From: Streptomyces xanthii
GTDB lineage: Bacteria > Actinomycetota > Actinomycetes > Streptomycetales > Streptomycetaceae
Reading direction: 5' to 3'
Length of the DNA stretch: 64,000 bases
Assembly (NCBI RefSeq): GCF_014621695.1
Contig: NZ_CP061281.1
Span: 558,001 to 622,000, forward strand
Positions 33,808 through 42,720 of the stretch are shown piece after piece. Under the pieces are notes generated by a model. It had not been told where the DNA came from, made no database searches, and saw nothing but the letters and a program-made list of their open reading frames with translations. Position 1 is the stretch's first letter; each line of letters starts with the position of its first letter. The position numbers were made by a program, and so were the translations under genes.

Positions 33808-34222
33808 GTGCGGCGTGAGCCTCCCGGGGTTCCGGTGCGCTGACGTCCAGCTTCGGCTGTCGCGGGCCGGTCAGCCACTCGGCAGGGTCCGGTGGCGCCC
33901 CGCTCGGGCGCTTCTACGCGGCTCCGCGTTCCCCGGCAGCAAACCGCAACCGCACTTCCACATGGAAGCCATGACCTCCGCGACCGGGCCGCCCTGCCCG
34001 TGTGCGTGGCCGGGGTCCGGCCCGAGGAGAACCACACCATCCGGGGCACCATGATCTCCTCGGAGGCGACCGGCCTGCTCCCTCCGCCGGGTGATCGGGG
34101 ACTGGAGCGGCCGCGGCTTCGGAAACGGGCGGGATTCCGCCACTCATGACTGCCCTTCGGCCCCTTTCCGAATGGAAACGTCCAGTTAACCCGGCGCGCG
34201 ACTTTGCATGGCTATGGTGTTT

Positions 34223-34249
34223 CTTGGCAGTTCGTTGACCAAGTCTTGG
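34223..34249 (+). promoter_or_regulatory. Mutually exclusive hairpin segments in the leader of the carbonic anhydrase gene
   Basis: CTTGG (34223-34227), CCAAG (34239-34243) and CTTGG (34245-34249) can pair in two exclusive ways. They lie in the 703-bp gap between the phosphatase start (33807) and the carbonic anhydrase start (34511). The rest of that gap (33808-34200) holds no gene I can support. A regulatory RNA leader is possible but unproven. Confidence 0.35.
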
Positions 34250-34286
34250 TGTGCGCCAGAGACGTGAACCGTCCGGAAGGAGAGGC

Positions 34287-34439
34287 ATGTTCGGAGGTGG
34301 ACCGGCCCGAACCACGGTGGTGTTCCCCGCCGTCCCTCCCCTCTGCCTTCCGGCGCACGGGGCGAACTGCCGCCGGGACAGCGACCGCGCCCGGCGGTCT
34401 TGCGTCCGACGGCACGTCAGACGTTCCGCCGCTCGGTGA
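34287..34439 (+). CDS. Possible 50-residue upstream ORF
   Basis: This short frame starts at an ATG with AAGGAG four bases upstream, an unusually good ribosome site for a non-coding gap. It encodes 50 residues with a basic, cysteine-containing second half (RSCVRRHVRRSAAR). It ends 71 bp before the carbonic anhydrase gene. I recognise no family. It could be a leader peptide or chance. Confidence 0.3.
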   Translation: MFGGGPARTTVVFPAVPPLCLPAHGANCRRDSDRARRSCVRRHVRRSAAR

Positions 34440-34510
34440 GCGGGCCGACCCCACACCTGCCCTTGTCCGTCCGACGCGCCTTCGTGGCGCGCCAGGAGGA
34501 AACACCAGCC

Positions 34511-35092
34511 ATGCATCCCCTCATCGACAATGCCCGCACGTTCGGACAGCGCCCTGAGGAGTTCGCCGGACTCGCCGAAGGCCAGTCACCCGAAGTTCTG
34601 TTCATCACCTGCGCCGACTCCCGCGTCGTCCCGGCGCTCATCACCGGCGCCCGCCCCGGCCAGCTCTTCGAGCTGCGCACGGCCGGGAACATCGTCCCGC
34701 CGTACGCCTCCGGGCACCCGACCGGAGAGGCGGCCACCATCGAGTACGCCGTGGAGGTCCTCGGCGTCGAACACATCGTGGTCTGCGGCCATTCGCACTG
34801 CGGCGCCGTGGGCGCCGTCGTGCGCGGGGACGACCTCGGTGCCGTGCCCGCCGTGCGGGACTGGCTCGCGCACGCCGCGGGGGAACCGGAGTGCGCGGAT
34901 CCCTCGGATCCCACCGTCGCCGACGCGGTGCAGCACCACGTCCTGACCCAGCTGTTGCGCCTGCGCTCGTACCCGTGCGTGGAGAAGCAGGTGCGGGCGG
35001 GAAGGCTCCGGTTGCACGGGTGGTACTACGAGGTGCACACCGGAGGCGTGCGCGAACACCGCCCGGAGACCGACTCGTTCGAGGCGCTGTGA
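34511..35092 (+). CDS. Beta-carbonic anhydrase
   Basis: The 193-residue protein has the zinc and catalytic motifs CADSR (residues about 34-38) and HSHCGA. It also has the substrate-site segment RTAGNIV. It interconverts CO2 and bicarbonate. AGGAGG stands 12 bases before the ATG. The next gene, nine bases on, is a SulP transporter, and carbonic anhydrase-SulP pairs are known to link bicarbonate uptake to CO2 hydration. The length is typical of the short bacterial beta class. Confidence 0.93.
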   Translation: MHPLIDNARTFGQRPEEFAGLAEGQSPEVLFITCADSRVVPALITGARPGQLFELRTAGNIVPPYASGHPTGEAATIEYAVEVLGVEHIVVCGHSHCGAVGAVVRGDDLGAVPAVRDWLAHAAGEPECADPSDPTVADAVQHHVLTQLLRLRSYPCVEKQVRAGRLRLHGWYYEVHTGGVREHRPETDSFEAL

Positions 35093-35100
35093 GGGGCACC

Positions 35101-36588
35101 ATGACACTGAAGTCGAGGTTCCCCTTCCTGCGGCAGGACGTCGCCGCGTCCCTCGTCGTGTTTCTCGTGGCCCTGCCGCTGTGCGTCGGCGTGGCCGTCG
35201 CCTCCGGCGTCCCCGCCGAACTGGGCCTGGTCACCGGCATCGTGGGCGGGATCGTCACCGGCCTGCTCCCGGGCAGCAGCCTTCAGGTGTCGGGGCCCGC
35301 CGCGGGCATGACCGTGCTCGTCTACGAGGCGGTCAGCACGTACGGAGTGGCCGCGCTGGGCGTGATCGTCCTGATGGCCGGTCTGCTCCAGCTCGCCATG
35401 GGCTTCCTCGGGATAGGCCGCTGGTTCCGGGCCATCTCCGTGTCCGTGGTCGAGGGCATGCTGTGCGGCATCGGCCTCGTGATCATCGCCGGTCAGCTCT
35501 ACGCGGCGGCGGGCCTCAAGGCCCCGGAGACGGGACTCGGGAAGCTCACGGGCCTGCCCGGCGCGTTCGCCGACGCCGTCGGCAGCCCGGAGGCCCTGAT
35601 CTCGCTGGCGATCGGCGCCGGAACCGTCGCCGTCATCGTGCTGTGGAAGCGGCTGCCCGCCAAGGTACGCACGGTGCCCGGCGCCCTCGCGGCGGTGGTC
35701 CTTGCGACGCTGGCCTCGCTGGTCGGCGACCTGCCGGTCGCCACGGTCGAGGTGGAGGGCCTGCTCGGCGCGATCCAGCCGCCCGGGGCCGGCGCGCTCG
35801 GTGAGCTGGCCGACCCGGCGATCTGGGGCACCGTCCTCGCGTTCGCGCTGATCGCCTCCGCCGAATCGCTGTTCAGCGCGGCGGCCGTGGACCGCCTGCA
35901 CACCGGTCCGCGCACCCGCTACAACAAGGAGATGATCGCCCAGGGCGCGGGGAACACGGTGTGCGGCCTGCTCGGCGCGCTGCCGATGACCGCGGTGATC
36001 GTGCGCAGTTCGGCGAACGTGCAGGCGGGCGCCAGGACGAAGGCGTCGCGCGTCCTGCACGGCGTGTGGCTCCTGCTGTTCGCGGCGGCGCTGCCGTCCA
36101 CGCTGGCACTCATCCCGCTGCCCGCGCTGGCCGGCGTGCTCGTGCACGCGGGCTGGAAGCTGATCCCGTTCCGGCAGGTCGGCCTGCTGTGGCGCGGGCA
36201 CAAGGGCGAGGCGCTCGTCCTGGTCGTCACCGCCGTGTCGATCGTCGCGATGAACATGCTCGAGGGCGTGCTCATCGGACTGGCCCTGGCCGTCGTCAAG
36301 ACCGCCTGGGAGGCCTCGCACCTGAAGACGGAGGTCATAGACAAGGGCGCCGGTCCGATCCAGGTGCACCTGTCGGGCAACGCGACGTTCCTGCGGCTGC
36401 CGAAGATACTCGACAGCCTGGAGGCGCTTCCGCAGGACCGGCCGATCGAGGTGTACCTGTCCGGGCTGCACCATCTCGACCACGCCTGCCGCTCGGCGCT
36501 GGAGAGTTGGGCCGAGCAGCACAGTGCCGCCGGCACGGCTCCGGTGCGGGTCACGTCCGACGAACCGGCCAAGGCCGCCGCGTCGTAG
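35101..36588 (+). CDS. SulP family anion (likely bicarbonate) transporter
   Basis: The 495-residue protein has the SulP membrane domain (LPLCVGVAVASGVPAELGLVTGI, then GSSLQVSGPAAGMTVL). A C-terminal STAS-like region follows from about residue 415 (IQVHLSGNATFLRLPKILDSL, then GLHHLDHACRSALESW). It is eight bases after the carbonic anhydrase stop. Pairing with that enzyme argues for bicarbonate rather than sulfate as the substrate, although sulfate cannot be excluded. Confidence 0.9.
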   Translation: MTLKSRFPFLRQDVAASLVVFLVALPLCVGVAVASGVPAELGLVTGIVGGIVTGLLPGSSLQVSGPAAGMTVLVYEAVSTYGVAALGVIVLMAGLLQLAMGFLGIGRWFRAISVSVVEGMLCGIGLVIIAGQLYAAAGLKAPETGLGKLTGLPGAFADAVGSPEALISLAIGAGTVAVIVLWKRLPAKVRTVPGALAAVVLATLASLVGDLPVATVEVEGLLGAIQPPGAGALGELADPAIWGTVLAFALIASAESLFSAAAVDRLHTGPRTRYNKEMIAQGAGNTVCGLLGALPMTAVIVRSSANVQAGARTKASRVLHGVWLLLFAAALPSTLALIPLPALAGVLVHAGWKLIPFRQVGLLWRGHKGEALVLVVTAVSIVAMNMLEGVLIGLALAVVKTAWEASHLKTEVIDKGAGPIQVHLSGNATFLRLPKILDSLEALPQDRPIEVYLSGLHHLDHACRSALESWAEQHSAAGTAPVRVTSDEPAKAAAS

Positions 36589-36646
36589 GGTCCGTGGACC
36601 GTCGTAGGGCCCGTGGTTCGTCATAGGGGCGGGCCGTGATGCAAGG

Positions 36647-36690
36647 GGCGGGGCCCACGCACCGGTACGTCCGGGTGCGTGGGCCCCGCC
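36647..36690. terminator. Strong hairpin between SulP and phytase genes
   Basis: GGCGGGGCCCACGCACC (36647-36663) pairs perfectly with GGTGCGTGGGCCCCGCC (36674-36690) around a 10-nt loop. It separates two converging genes. Confidence 0.85.
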
Positions 36691-36711
36691 TCCTCGGTGG
36701 GTGCCGCCGGG

Positions 36712-38019
36712 TCAGTCGTCGAGCGCGACGAGCACGGGCTTCAGGTCCACGAACTTGAAGTCCGTGGCGTCCCGGCCCGTCTCCCCCGGCTTGTCGTCGC
36801 CGTCCTGGACGACGAGGAGGCCGTGCGGGTACTTCGTTCCGAGCGGCTCGTTCAGGACGGCGGCGCCGTCGCTCTCCTCGGTGCCGTCGAGGGTGGCGGA
36901 GGCGGCCGTGATCCTGAACCCGCCCTCGTACTCGTTGTCCTCGTCGAGCTCGCGGTCGTAGGCGGCGAAGGTGTTGTCGCCCTGGCTGGAGGCGAGGAGA
37001 TAGCCGTCGCCGTCCTTCTGGCGCAGCAGGGTGAGTCCCTCGACGTCGGCGCGCAGACGCGTGCCGCCGAAGCCGGGGTCCGCGCCCGGGACGCACTCCT
37101 CGGTCTCCGGGTCGTACGTGCCCGGCACGCCGTACTCGCGGACCTTGTCGACGAGTTCGGGGGTGCCGCCGAGGTCGGCGTCCATGCGCCAGATGCCGAC
37201 GTCCTCCTGGCCCGCGTAGAGCGTGCCGGTCTCCGGGTCGACGACCATGCCCTCGACCTGCGGCAGTTCGTCCGGCTCGGCGCACGGGGACCAGGTCCGG
37301 CCGTTGGGCAGCTTGAAGGCCGAGGGCAGTGCGAGGGTACGGATCTTCCGGTACGAGACGGTGCCGTCGGAGCCCGCGGTCAGTTCCAGCAGGCTGAGTT
37401 CGGTCCGCTCCCGCCGGCTGACCACCGCGTACGAGCGGCCGCTGGACGGGTCGGTCCAGGTGGCGAGGCCGTAGGCGGTGCGCTGCTCGTTGATCTCCTC
37501 CTGGGAGCCGGAGAAGACCGCCGGGGCCGTGGGCGCGGTCACGTCGGTGAGCGGGGCGCCCGAACCGCTGCCGTCGATCCGGTAGATCCGCAGCCGGTCG
37601 CTGCCCCGGTCGCTGGTGACGGCCAGATCGGCCTTGCCGGAGCGGGTCTTCATGCCGGGCACGAGGTCGACGTTGTTGAACCGGCCGGGCGCGTCGTCCG
37701 GACCGGGGGCACGCGGCGCCGGGACGGACTGCACTTCGCGCGCGTCGAGGTCGTAGACGCGCAGGCCTCCCTCCTTCACCGTGGCGATGACGAGGCTGCG
37801 GTCCGGGTCCGCCGGGTTGCGCCAGATCGCGGGGTCGTCGGCGTCCGCGTTGCCGCCCGCCTCGTCGTCGTACACGGCCGGTGTCTCTGCGGTCGGCCGC
37901 ACCGCGGGCAGATCGTCCGCCGCGACGGCGGATCCGGGTACGACGGTGGACAGTGCGGCGAGCGCGGTCAACAGCGCGAGCCGGCCTACGACTTGGCGGG
38001 TCCGGTGGGACGGAGCCAT
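36712..38019 (-). CDS. Secreted beta-propeller phytase
   Basis: The 435-residue protein has a signal peptide (basic start, hydrophobic core, cleavage near AVA at about residue 33). It then has the propeller-phytase signature NADADDPAIWRNPADPDRSL and EGGLRVYDL, acidic calcium-binding segments, and GLATWTDPSSGR. The family cleaves phosphate from phytate with calcium. ATG 38019 is preferred because it begins the signal sequence and AAAGGA lies nine bases upstream. ATG 38049 would add ten residues. It supplies phosphate from plant material. Confidence 0.9.
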   Translation of the reverse strand: MAPSHRTRQVVGRLALLTALAALSTVVPGSAVAADDLPAVRPTAETPAVYDDEAGGNADADDPAIWRNPADPDRSLVIATVKEGGLRVYDLDAREVQSVPAPRAPGPDDAPGRFNNVDLVPGMKTRSGKADLAVTSDRGSDRLRIYRIDGSGSGAPLTDVTAPTAPAVFSGSQEEINEQRTAYGLATWTDPSSGRSYAVVSRRERTELSLLELTAGSDGTVSYRKIRTLALPSAFKLPNGRTWSPCAEPDELPQVEGMVVDPETGTLYAGQEDVGIWRMDADLGGTPELVDKVREYGVPGTYDPETEECVPGADPGFGGTRLRADVEGLTLLRQKDGDGYLLASSQGDNTFAAYDRELDEDNEYEGGFRITAASATLDGTEESDGAAVLNEPLGTKYPHGLLVVQDGDDKPGETGRDATDFKFVDLKPVLVALDD

Positions 38020-38173
38020 GAAGGGGGATCCTTTCCTTGTCACGATCATGACCAGCTCACGGTCGGGCGGCCCGGTGAAGGAATCCGGGGGGCGAGGTGA
38101 TCAGGACGCGTCCCGAAGGTGAAGAACGTGAGGCATCATGTTCGTCGCCGTGACGTTCATCGGGGGGATCATC

Positions 38174-38536
38174 GTGCGGATCGCTGCTCTGTTTCTTGCG
38201 CTGGCCGTGTGGGTGGGTGTGCCCCTGTCGGCGGCCCCCGCGGCCTCGGCGGCGGCCTCGATCACCGCACCGTCGGTGCCCGAGGTGTCCGGGGTCGGCG
38301 CGGTGCGCACCGTCGCCGCGTCGCGGCCGCGCCCCAAGCGCAAGTCGGGCAGCCGCACCGGTACGGGTGCGAAGCGCCGGCACGGCGAACGCCCCGGCAC
38401 GGGCGACTACGTGGCCGGTGCCGCGGTGTCCTGGTGGGTCTACGCCACGTACGGGCTCGGCGGTCTCGCGGTGCTGATCGTGGTCGGTCTGCTCGTGCTG
38501 TTCCTGCTGCGCCGCCGGCAGGCCCGCACGGACTGA
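38174..38536 (+). CDS. Exported single-pass membrane protein
   Basis: The roughly 120-residue protein has a signal sequence (RIAALFLALAVWVG, ending near AAPAASA). A basic extracellular stretch follows (RPRPKRKSGSR). A C-terminal membrane helix (LGGLAVLIVVGLLVLFLL) ends in arginines. GTG 38174 fits the signal peptide and has GGGGGGA six bases upstream. ATG 38138 is the alternative. No family is recognised. The basic segment could contact the wall or nucleic acid. Confidence 0.65.
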   Translation: MRIAALFLALAVWVGVPLSAAPAASAAASITAPSVPEVSGVGAVRTVAASRPRPKRKSGSRTGTGAKRRHGERPGTGDYVAGAAVSWWVYATYGLGGLAVLIVVGLLVLFLLRRRQARTD

Positions 38537-38616
38537 GCACCCGGGCGGTACGGGTCCCCCGGCGACGCGCCGGTCACGGTACGGGGCTGCGGCACCGGAC
38601 GCGCCAGAATCGGCCC

Positions 38617-39573
38617 GTGCTGCATGTACGACTCATCGCCCCGCCCGACCGCACCGACGCCGCCGTGCGCGTCGCCGCGGACAGCCCCGCCGCCGTGAAC
38701 GTGGTCCTGCTGCGGGGCGCCGCGCACCAACCGCCGGGTGACGTCGTGGAGTTCGACGTCGCCCGCGAGGCCGCCGACACCGTGCTGCGTGAACTGCGCT
38801 CGCTCGGCCTGGAGGAGAGCGGCGGCATCACGGTGGAGCAGCTCGACCTGTCGCTGTCCCGCGCGGCGGACCGGGCCGAACGACTCGTTCCGGGTGACCC
38901 GGACGACGCGGTCGTCTGGGACGAGCTCGCGGCGCACACCGCCGCCGACTCGCGGCTCACCTGGGCGTTCCTGGCCTTCCTCACGCTGGCGACGCAGATC
39001 GCCGCCATCGGCGCGCTCCTCGACCAGCCGGTCCTCATCGTCGGCGCCATGGTGCTCGGCCCGGAGTTCGGCCCCGTCTCGGCCATCTGCTTCGGTCTGG
39101 TGCGCGGGGACGGGCGAGCCGTCGGCGGTGCGCTGCGCACGCTCGTGGTCGGCTTCGCGGTCGCCGTCGCGTTCACGATGGCGTGCGCGGCCGTGGGGCG
39201 GGGGCTCGGCTGGGTCACGCCGGACATGCTGGTCACCCGGCCGCTGACCGACTTCATCGTCCATCCGGACCGCTGGTCGTTCATCGTGGCGCTGCTCGCG
39301 GGTGTCGCCGGCGTCCTCTCCCTGACGGCCGGCAAGTCGGCCGTGCTCGTGGGTGTGTTCATCTCGGTCACGACGGTGCCCGCCGCCGGAAACCTCGCGC
39401 TCGCCGTGCCGCTCGCGCACTGGGACGAGGTGAGCGCTTCGCTGGTTCAGCTCGGCCTGAACCTCATGGGCATGCTGATCTCCGGCACCGCGACCCTGAT
39501 CGTCATGAAGCAGCTCTGGGCCCGGTACGGCCTGCCGCTGAAGGCTCCCCGTGCCGCCCGTGAGACCGCCTGA
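38617..39573 (+). CDS. DUF389 membrane protein
   Basis: The 318-residue protein has a soluble N-terminal domain of about 100 residues. It is followed by a membrane domain with the DUF389 signature (LIVGAMVLGPEFGPVSAICFGL, residues about 143-164) and TAGKSAVLVGVFISVTTVPAAGN. DUF389 proteins are found widely in actinobacteria and cyanobacteria, and their function is not settled. It starts at GTG 38617. It converges on the Rieske gene. Confidence 0.88.
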   Translation: MLHVRLIAPPDRTDAAVRVAADSPAAVNVVLLRGAAHQPPGDVVEFDVAREAADTVLRELRSLGLEESGGITVEQLDLSLSRAADRAERLVPGDPDDAVVWDELAAHTAADSRLTWAFLAFLTLATQIAAIGALLDQPVLIVGAMVLGPEFGPVSAICFGLVRGDGRAVGGALRTLVVGFAVAVAFTMACAAVGRGLGWVTPDMLVTRPLTDFIVHPDRWSFIVALLAGVAGVLSLTAGKSAVLVGVFISVTTVPAAGNLALAVPLAHWDEVSASLVQLGLNLMGMLISGTATLIVMKQLWARYGLPLKAPRAARETA

Positions 39574-39606
39574 CGGGCCTCCGCCACCGGCCGCCTGACG
39601 GAGCGT

Positions 39607-40464
39607 TCAGGAAGCGGCCGACCGGACGTGGACCCGTCCCTCGTCGTCGACCTTCGTCTCCCAGCGCCGGGCGTCCGCCGCCGCCGGCCCGCGCACCGCG
39701 CTGCCGTCGGCGAGCCGGAACTCGCTGCCGTGCCACGGACACCGGACGCAGTCACCGTCGTCCAGCACCTCGCCCTGGTCCAGGGGGCCGCCCGCGTGCG
39801 TGCAGACGGCGGACAGCGCGTACACCGTCGGCCCGCGCCGGACGAGGACGACCGGCACCTCACCGGCCTTCACCCGCATGGGCTCGCCCTCGCTCAAGGC
39901 GTCCAGTGCGGCGACGTCCGTCCACTCGTCGACCTCCGGCTGGAACGCGGTGTGGCTCACACCCACGCCCCGTACCAGCGTCAGATGGCCACCGAGGTAC
40001 GAGGCGCCCGCGGTGAACGCGAACCCGATGCCGCTGAGCACCGCACCGGTCCCCCGCCGCCCCCGGCCGCGCGCGACCCAGCTCGCCGTCTGCAGCACGG
40101 TCGCGGTCGCGTTGCAGATCCCGTGCACGGCGCCGATCCGCTGGTCGGGGCCGTACGAGTCGGACCAGTCGGAGGCTCCCGAGACCGCGGTCGGGACCGC
40201 GGCGAGCAGCCCCACCCCGACCAGCCGGCGCGCGGCACCGGCCCCGGCCGGGCCCGCCGTCGCGTCGAGCACCGAGGCCATCGCCCAGGCGCCGATGGGG
40301 ACGTCGGTCAGCATCGGGTGCAGCTGATGGCCCAGCCAGGTGCCCGACAGGGCGTTCTTGACCGCTCGGCAGCGCGTGGCACGCCGCACCCGTCCGGCAG
40401 CGGAACGGCACAGGCCGTCCAGCGCCCCCAGGTCCTCGACCTGCTTGATCAGGTGCTGTGCCAT
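39607..40464 (-). CDS. Rieske [2Fe-2S] protein fused to a DUF2231 membrane domain
   Basis: The 285-residue protein has a DUF2231 membrane part (HPMLTDVPIGAWAMASVLD, residues about 49-67). A C-terminal Rieske ferredoxin has C221-T-H223 and C242-P-W-H245, the four ligands of the cluster. Such fusions probably carry electrons at the membrane to an unidentified partner. There is no oxygenase subunit next to it. It starts at ATG 40464. Confidence 0.9.
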   Translation of the reverse strand: MAQHLIKQVEDLGALDGLCRSAAGRVRRATRCRAVKNALSGTWLGHQLHPMLTDVPIGAWAMASVLDATAGPAGAGAARRLVGVGLLAAVPTAVSGASDWSDSYGPDQRIGAVHGICNATATVLQTASWVARGRGRRGTGAVLSGIGFAFTAGASYLGGHLTLVRGVGVSHTAFQPEVDEWTDVAALDALSEGEPMRVKAGEVPVVLVRRGPTVYALSAVCTHAGGPLDQGEVLDDGDCVRCPWHGSEFRLADGSAVRGPAAADARRWETKVDDEGRVHVRSAAS

Positions 40465-40600
40465 GGTCGCTTCTCTCGTCGGGAGCGGATTCAGCGGGTA
40501 CGGAAACCAGCGAGTCCCCCCACAACCTAAAACCACTCCCGCCGCCCCTGCATGTCGAGCCGCCGCCGTTCGACGCGGGCCGTGACGCGCCTTTCCCGGT

Positions 40601-41020
40601 TCAGCGGATGTCGTGGTCGGGGTGCGTCTCGTCGTACGCGTGGCGGGCCTCGGCGATGACGGTGCGGTGGGCGAGGGACCAGTCGGCGAGTGCCTTGACC
40701 AGGTGGGTCAGTCCGGCTCCGGTGTCGGTGAGCCGGTAGTCGACCTGGGCCGGGACGGTCGGATAGACGGTGCGCAGCACGAGGCCGTCGCGTTCGAGCC
40801 TGCGCACCGTGAGGGTGAGCATCCTCTGGGAGATGCCGTCGACGGCGCGCTGCAGCTCACGGAAGCGGCGCGGCCCGCCGGCCAGCTCGACGATCACGAG
40901 CACGGACCACTTGTCGCCGATGCGGTCCAGGACGTCGCGGATGCCGCAGTCGGGGTGGTCCTCGCGCCCGCACGGGTCGAGCTCGGCAGGGGTGGTTACC
41001 CCGGTGTGCGTGGGTGACAT
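40601..41020 (-). CDS. HxlR-family transcriptional regulator
   Basis: The 139-residue protein is a winged helix of the HxlR type ([22 protein letters not shown] and [24 protein letters not shown]). Cysteines at residues about 17 and 25 precede it, and these regulators often sense electrophiles through such a cysteine. It is divergent from the NmrA-type reductase gene at 41108, with 87 bp between the starts. Control of that gene is the likely role. Confidence 0.92.
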   Translation of the reverse strand: MSPTHTGVTTPAELDPCGREDHPDCGIRDVLDRIGDKWSVLVIVELAGGPRRFRELQRAVDGISQRMLTLTVRRLERDGLVLRTVYPTVPAQVDYRLTDTGAGLTHLVKALADWSLAHRTVIAEARHAYDETHPDHDIR

Positions 41021-41107
41021 CAGAATGCCTTCTTGTCGCCGGTGGTCGTGCGCTCGAGGATCAAGCGTAGTTACTGATGAGAACCACCGAAGGAAGACTG
41101 CGCTGCG

Positions 41108-41929
41108 ATGAACACGATCTTGGTGACGGGAGCCAACGGGAGCCTCGGCTCGGCGACCCTGGAGGCGCTGCGGGCGAGCGGTGCCCCGGCCACGGGCGGC
41201 AGCCGGACGCCCGGCGCGGGGATGCGGCGTCTCGACTTCGACGACCCCTCGAGCCTGGACCTCACAGAAGTGGCGACCCTGGTACTGGTCTCCGCCGGGT
41301 ACGCCGAGGACGACCGGGTCGTCGCCCGGCACGCGGCGGTCCTGGACGCCGCAGTCCGCGACGGCGTCCGTCATGTCCTCTACACCAGCCTGACCACGGC
41401 CGGTGACCACCTCGGTTTCGCGCTGGCCCACCGCGCCACCGAACACCTCGTCCGCGCGAGCGGGCTTTCGTGGACGATCCTGCGCAACGGCCTGTACGCC
41501 GAACTCTTCGGCGGCCTGCTGATGTGGTCCGGCGAGGGTGTCGAGTCGGCTTTCGGGGACGGCGCCCTGGCGGCGGTGGCCCGCGAGGACCTCGCCGACG
41601 CTGCCGCGATCGTCGCGGCGGATCCCGCCCCGCACGCGGAGCGCGTCTACGACCTGGTCGGTACGCCGATCACAGCGCGGGAGGTCGCGGGCCGACTCGG
41701 TGTCCCCCATCGCACGATCGGCCTGGGCGAGTACCGGCGCAGGCTCCTCGACGAGACGCCCGGGCTCCTGCCGTTCCAGCCGCCCATGCTCGCCTCGATC
41801 GCCACCGGCGTCCGGCACGGTTTCCTGGCCGGCACGACCCCCGACCTCACGGCCCTGCTCGGCCGCCCGGCCCGCGACCCCTTGGCCACCGCCGCGTCAG
41901 CGTCCTCCACCGGTCGCCGGTCTGCTTAG
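41108..41929 (+). CDS. NmrA-type NAD(P)-binding reductase
   Basis: The 273-residue protein has the cofactor motif [17 protein letters not shown] (residues about 5-21), LYTSLTTAG and [13 protein letters not shown]. This is the QorB/NmrA quinone-reductase-like pattern. The pairing with a divergent HxlR gene is frequent for quinone- or aldehyde-responsive reductases. Its last bases overlap the convergent DUF6480 gene by 4 bp. The exact substrate is not evident. Confidence 0.9.
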   Translation: MNTILVTGANGSLGSATLEALRASGAPATGGSRTPGAGMRRLDFDDPSSLDLTEVATLVLVSAGYAEDDRVVARHAAVLDAAVRDGVRHVLYTSLTTAGDHLGFALAHRATEHLVRASGLSWTILRNGLYAELFGGLLMWSGEGVESAFGDGALAAVAREDLADAAAIVAADPAPHAERVYDLVGTPITAREVAGRLGVPHRTIGLGEYRRRLLDETPGLLPFQPPMLASIATGVRHGFLAGTTPDLTALLGRPARDPLATAASASSTGRRSA

Positions 41930-42156
41930 GCCAGCAGCGACACGACCATGGCGACCAGGCCGATCGCCACCAGGAGTGTCACCACGGCGATCGCGATCAG
42001 GGGCATGGTGCCCCAGCCCTTGCGCAACAGCTCGGACTGCGGGTACGAGATGGCGGCGGACGTCCCTTCCTCGCCGGGTGGGGTCTCGCCGGGCGGCACT
42101 GCGCCACCGGCGGCAAGGCCTGGCGTTCGGCGCGGATCGGGGTCGGTCCCGTTCAT
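41926..42156 (-). CDS. DUF6480 small membrane protein
   Basis: The 76-residue protein begins NGTDPDPRRTPGL and has GGAVPPGETPPGE and one C-terminal membrane helix (IAIAVVTLLVAIGLVAMVVSLL). This matches my memory of the Streptomyces DUF6480 family. Function is unknown. GAGGCGTGTC precedes ATG 42156. It overlaps the 3' end of the NmrA gene. Confidence 0.8.
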   Translation of the reverse strand: MNGTDPDPRRTPGLAAGGAVPPGETPPGEEGTSAAISYPQSELLRKGWGTMPLIAIAVVTLLVAIGLVAMVVSLLA

Positions 42157-42287
42157 GACACGCCTCCTCTCGGTGACGTCTGCGCCCGACGGGTACCCCC
42201 GCACCGGCGGGGGTACCGTCCCTTTCCGCATGGTTCGATCACTTCCGGGTACCGGAAAGCCATCGGACGAGCCGCTGGGGGAAGACC

Positions 42288-42710
42288 ATGTGTGACGACA
42301 CGATCCCCATGGAACTGTTCGCGGGCGCGGCCCAGGACGCCCTGCGCGACCTCCGCCGGTCCTCCGACGACGTGGCCGCGCTGGACACCCTCGCCGCCTG
42401 CGACATCCTCGTACCGGAGCCGGCCGGTTCCGACGCAGGGAACAGCCCGGAGTACGGCAGACTGACCCTGCCCGTGATCGACGAACCGCCGGGGCTGCAC
42501 GCCGTGCCCGTCTTCACGTCACCGGAGCGCATGGGCCAGGCGCTCCCCGGCATCCGCAGGAGCCATCAGGTGCAGCTCGGCCTGCTGGCGGCCAATTGGC
42601 CCACCGACGAGGACCTGGCCCTCCTCATCGATCCGGGCCACCACGACGGCCTCATCCTGACCAGCCGGGGCGTGCGCTCCCTGCTCGCGGAGCGCGGGGA
42701 CGGCGCCTAG
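42288..42710 (+). CDS. SseB-like domain protein
   Basis: The 140-residue protein resembles the N-terminal domain of SseB family proteins (VIDEPPGLHAVPVFTSPERMGQALPG, then LLAANWPTDEDLALLIDPG). In actinobacteria this domain occurs in soluble proteins of unknown role, sometimes in ESX-type gene sets. None are seen here. GGGGGAAG lies just before ATG 42288. No enzymatic motif is visible. Confidence 0.7.
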   Translation: MCDDTIPMELFAGAAQDALRDLRRSSDDVAALDTLAACDILVPEPAGSDAGNSPEYGRLTLPVIDEPPGLHAVPVFTSPERMGQALPGIRRSHQVQLGLLAANWPTDEDLALLIDPGHHDGLILTSRGVRSLLAERGDGA

Positions 42711-42720
42711 GAAACAGCCT

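Noticed and set aside
33892..34149. 85-codon frame in the gap before the carbonic anhydrase gene
   Set aside because: It has no family similarity, an arginine-rich composition typical of shadow frames, and no convincing ribosome site.
35026..36624. A 532-codon frame antisense to the SulP gene
   Set aside because: It lies opposite a clear membrane transporter and is rich in Arg, His and Gly, as expected for the complement of a hydrophobic gene.
41021..41107. HxlR operator in the divergent gap
   Set aside because: I looked for a dyad. Only weak matches such as GTT/AAC and GGTGGT/ACCACC were found, so no site is listed.
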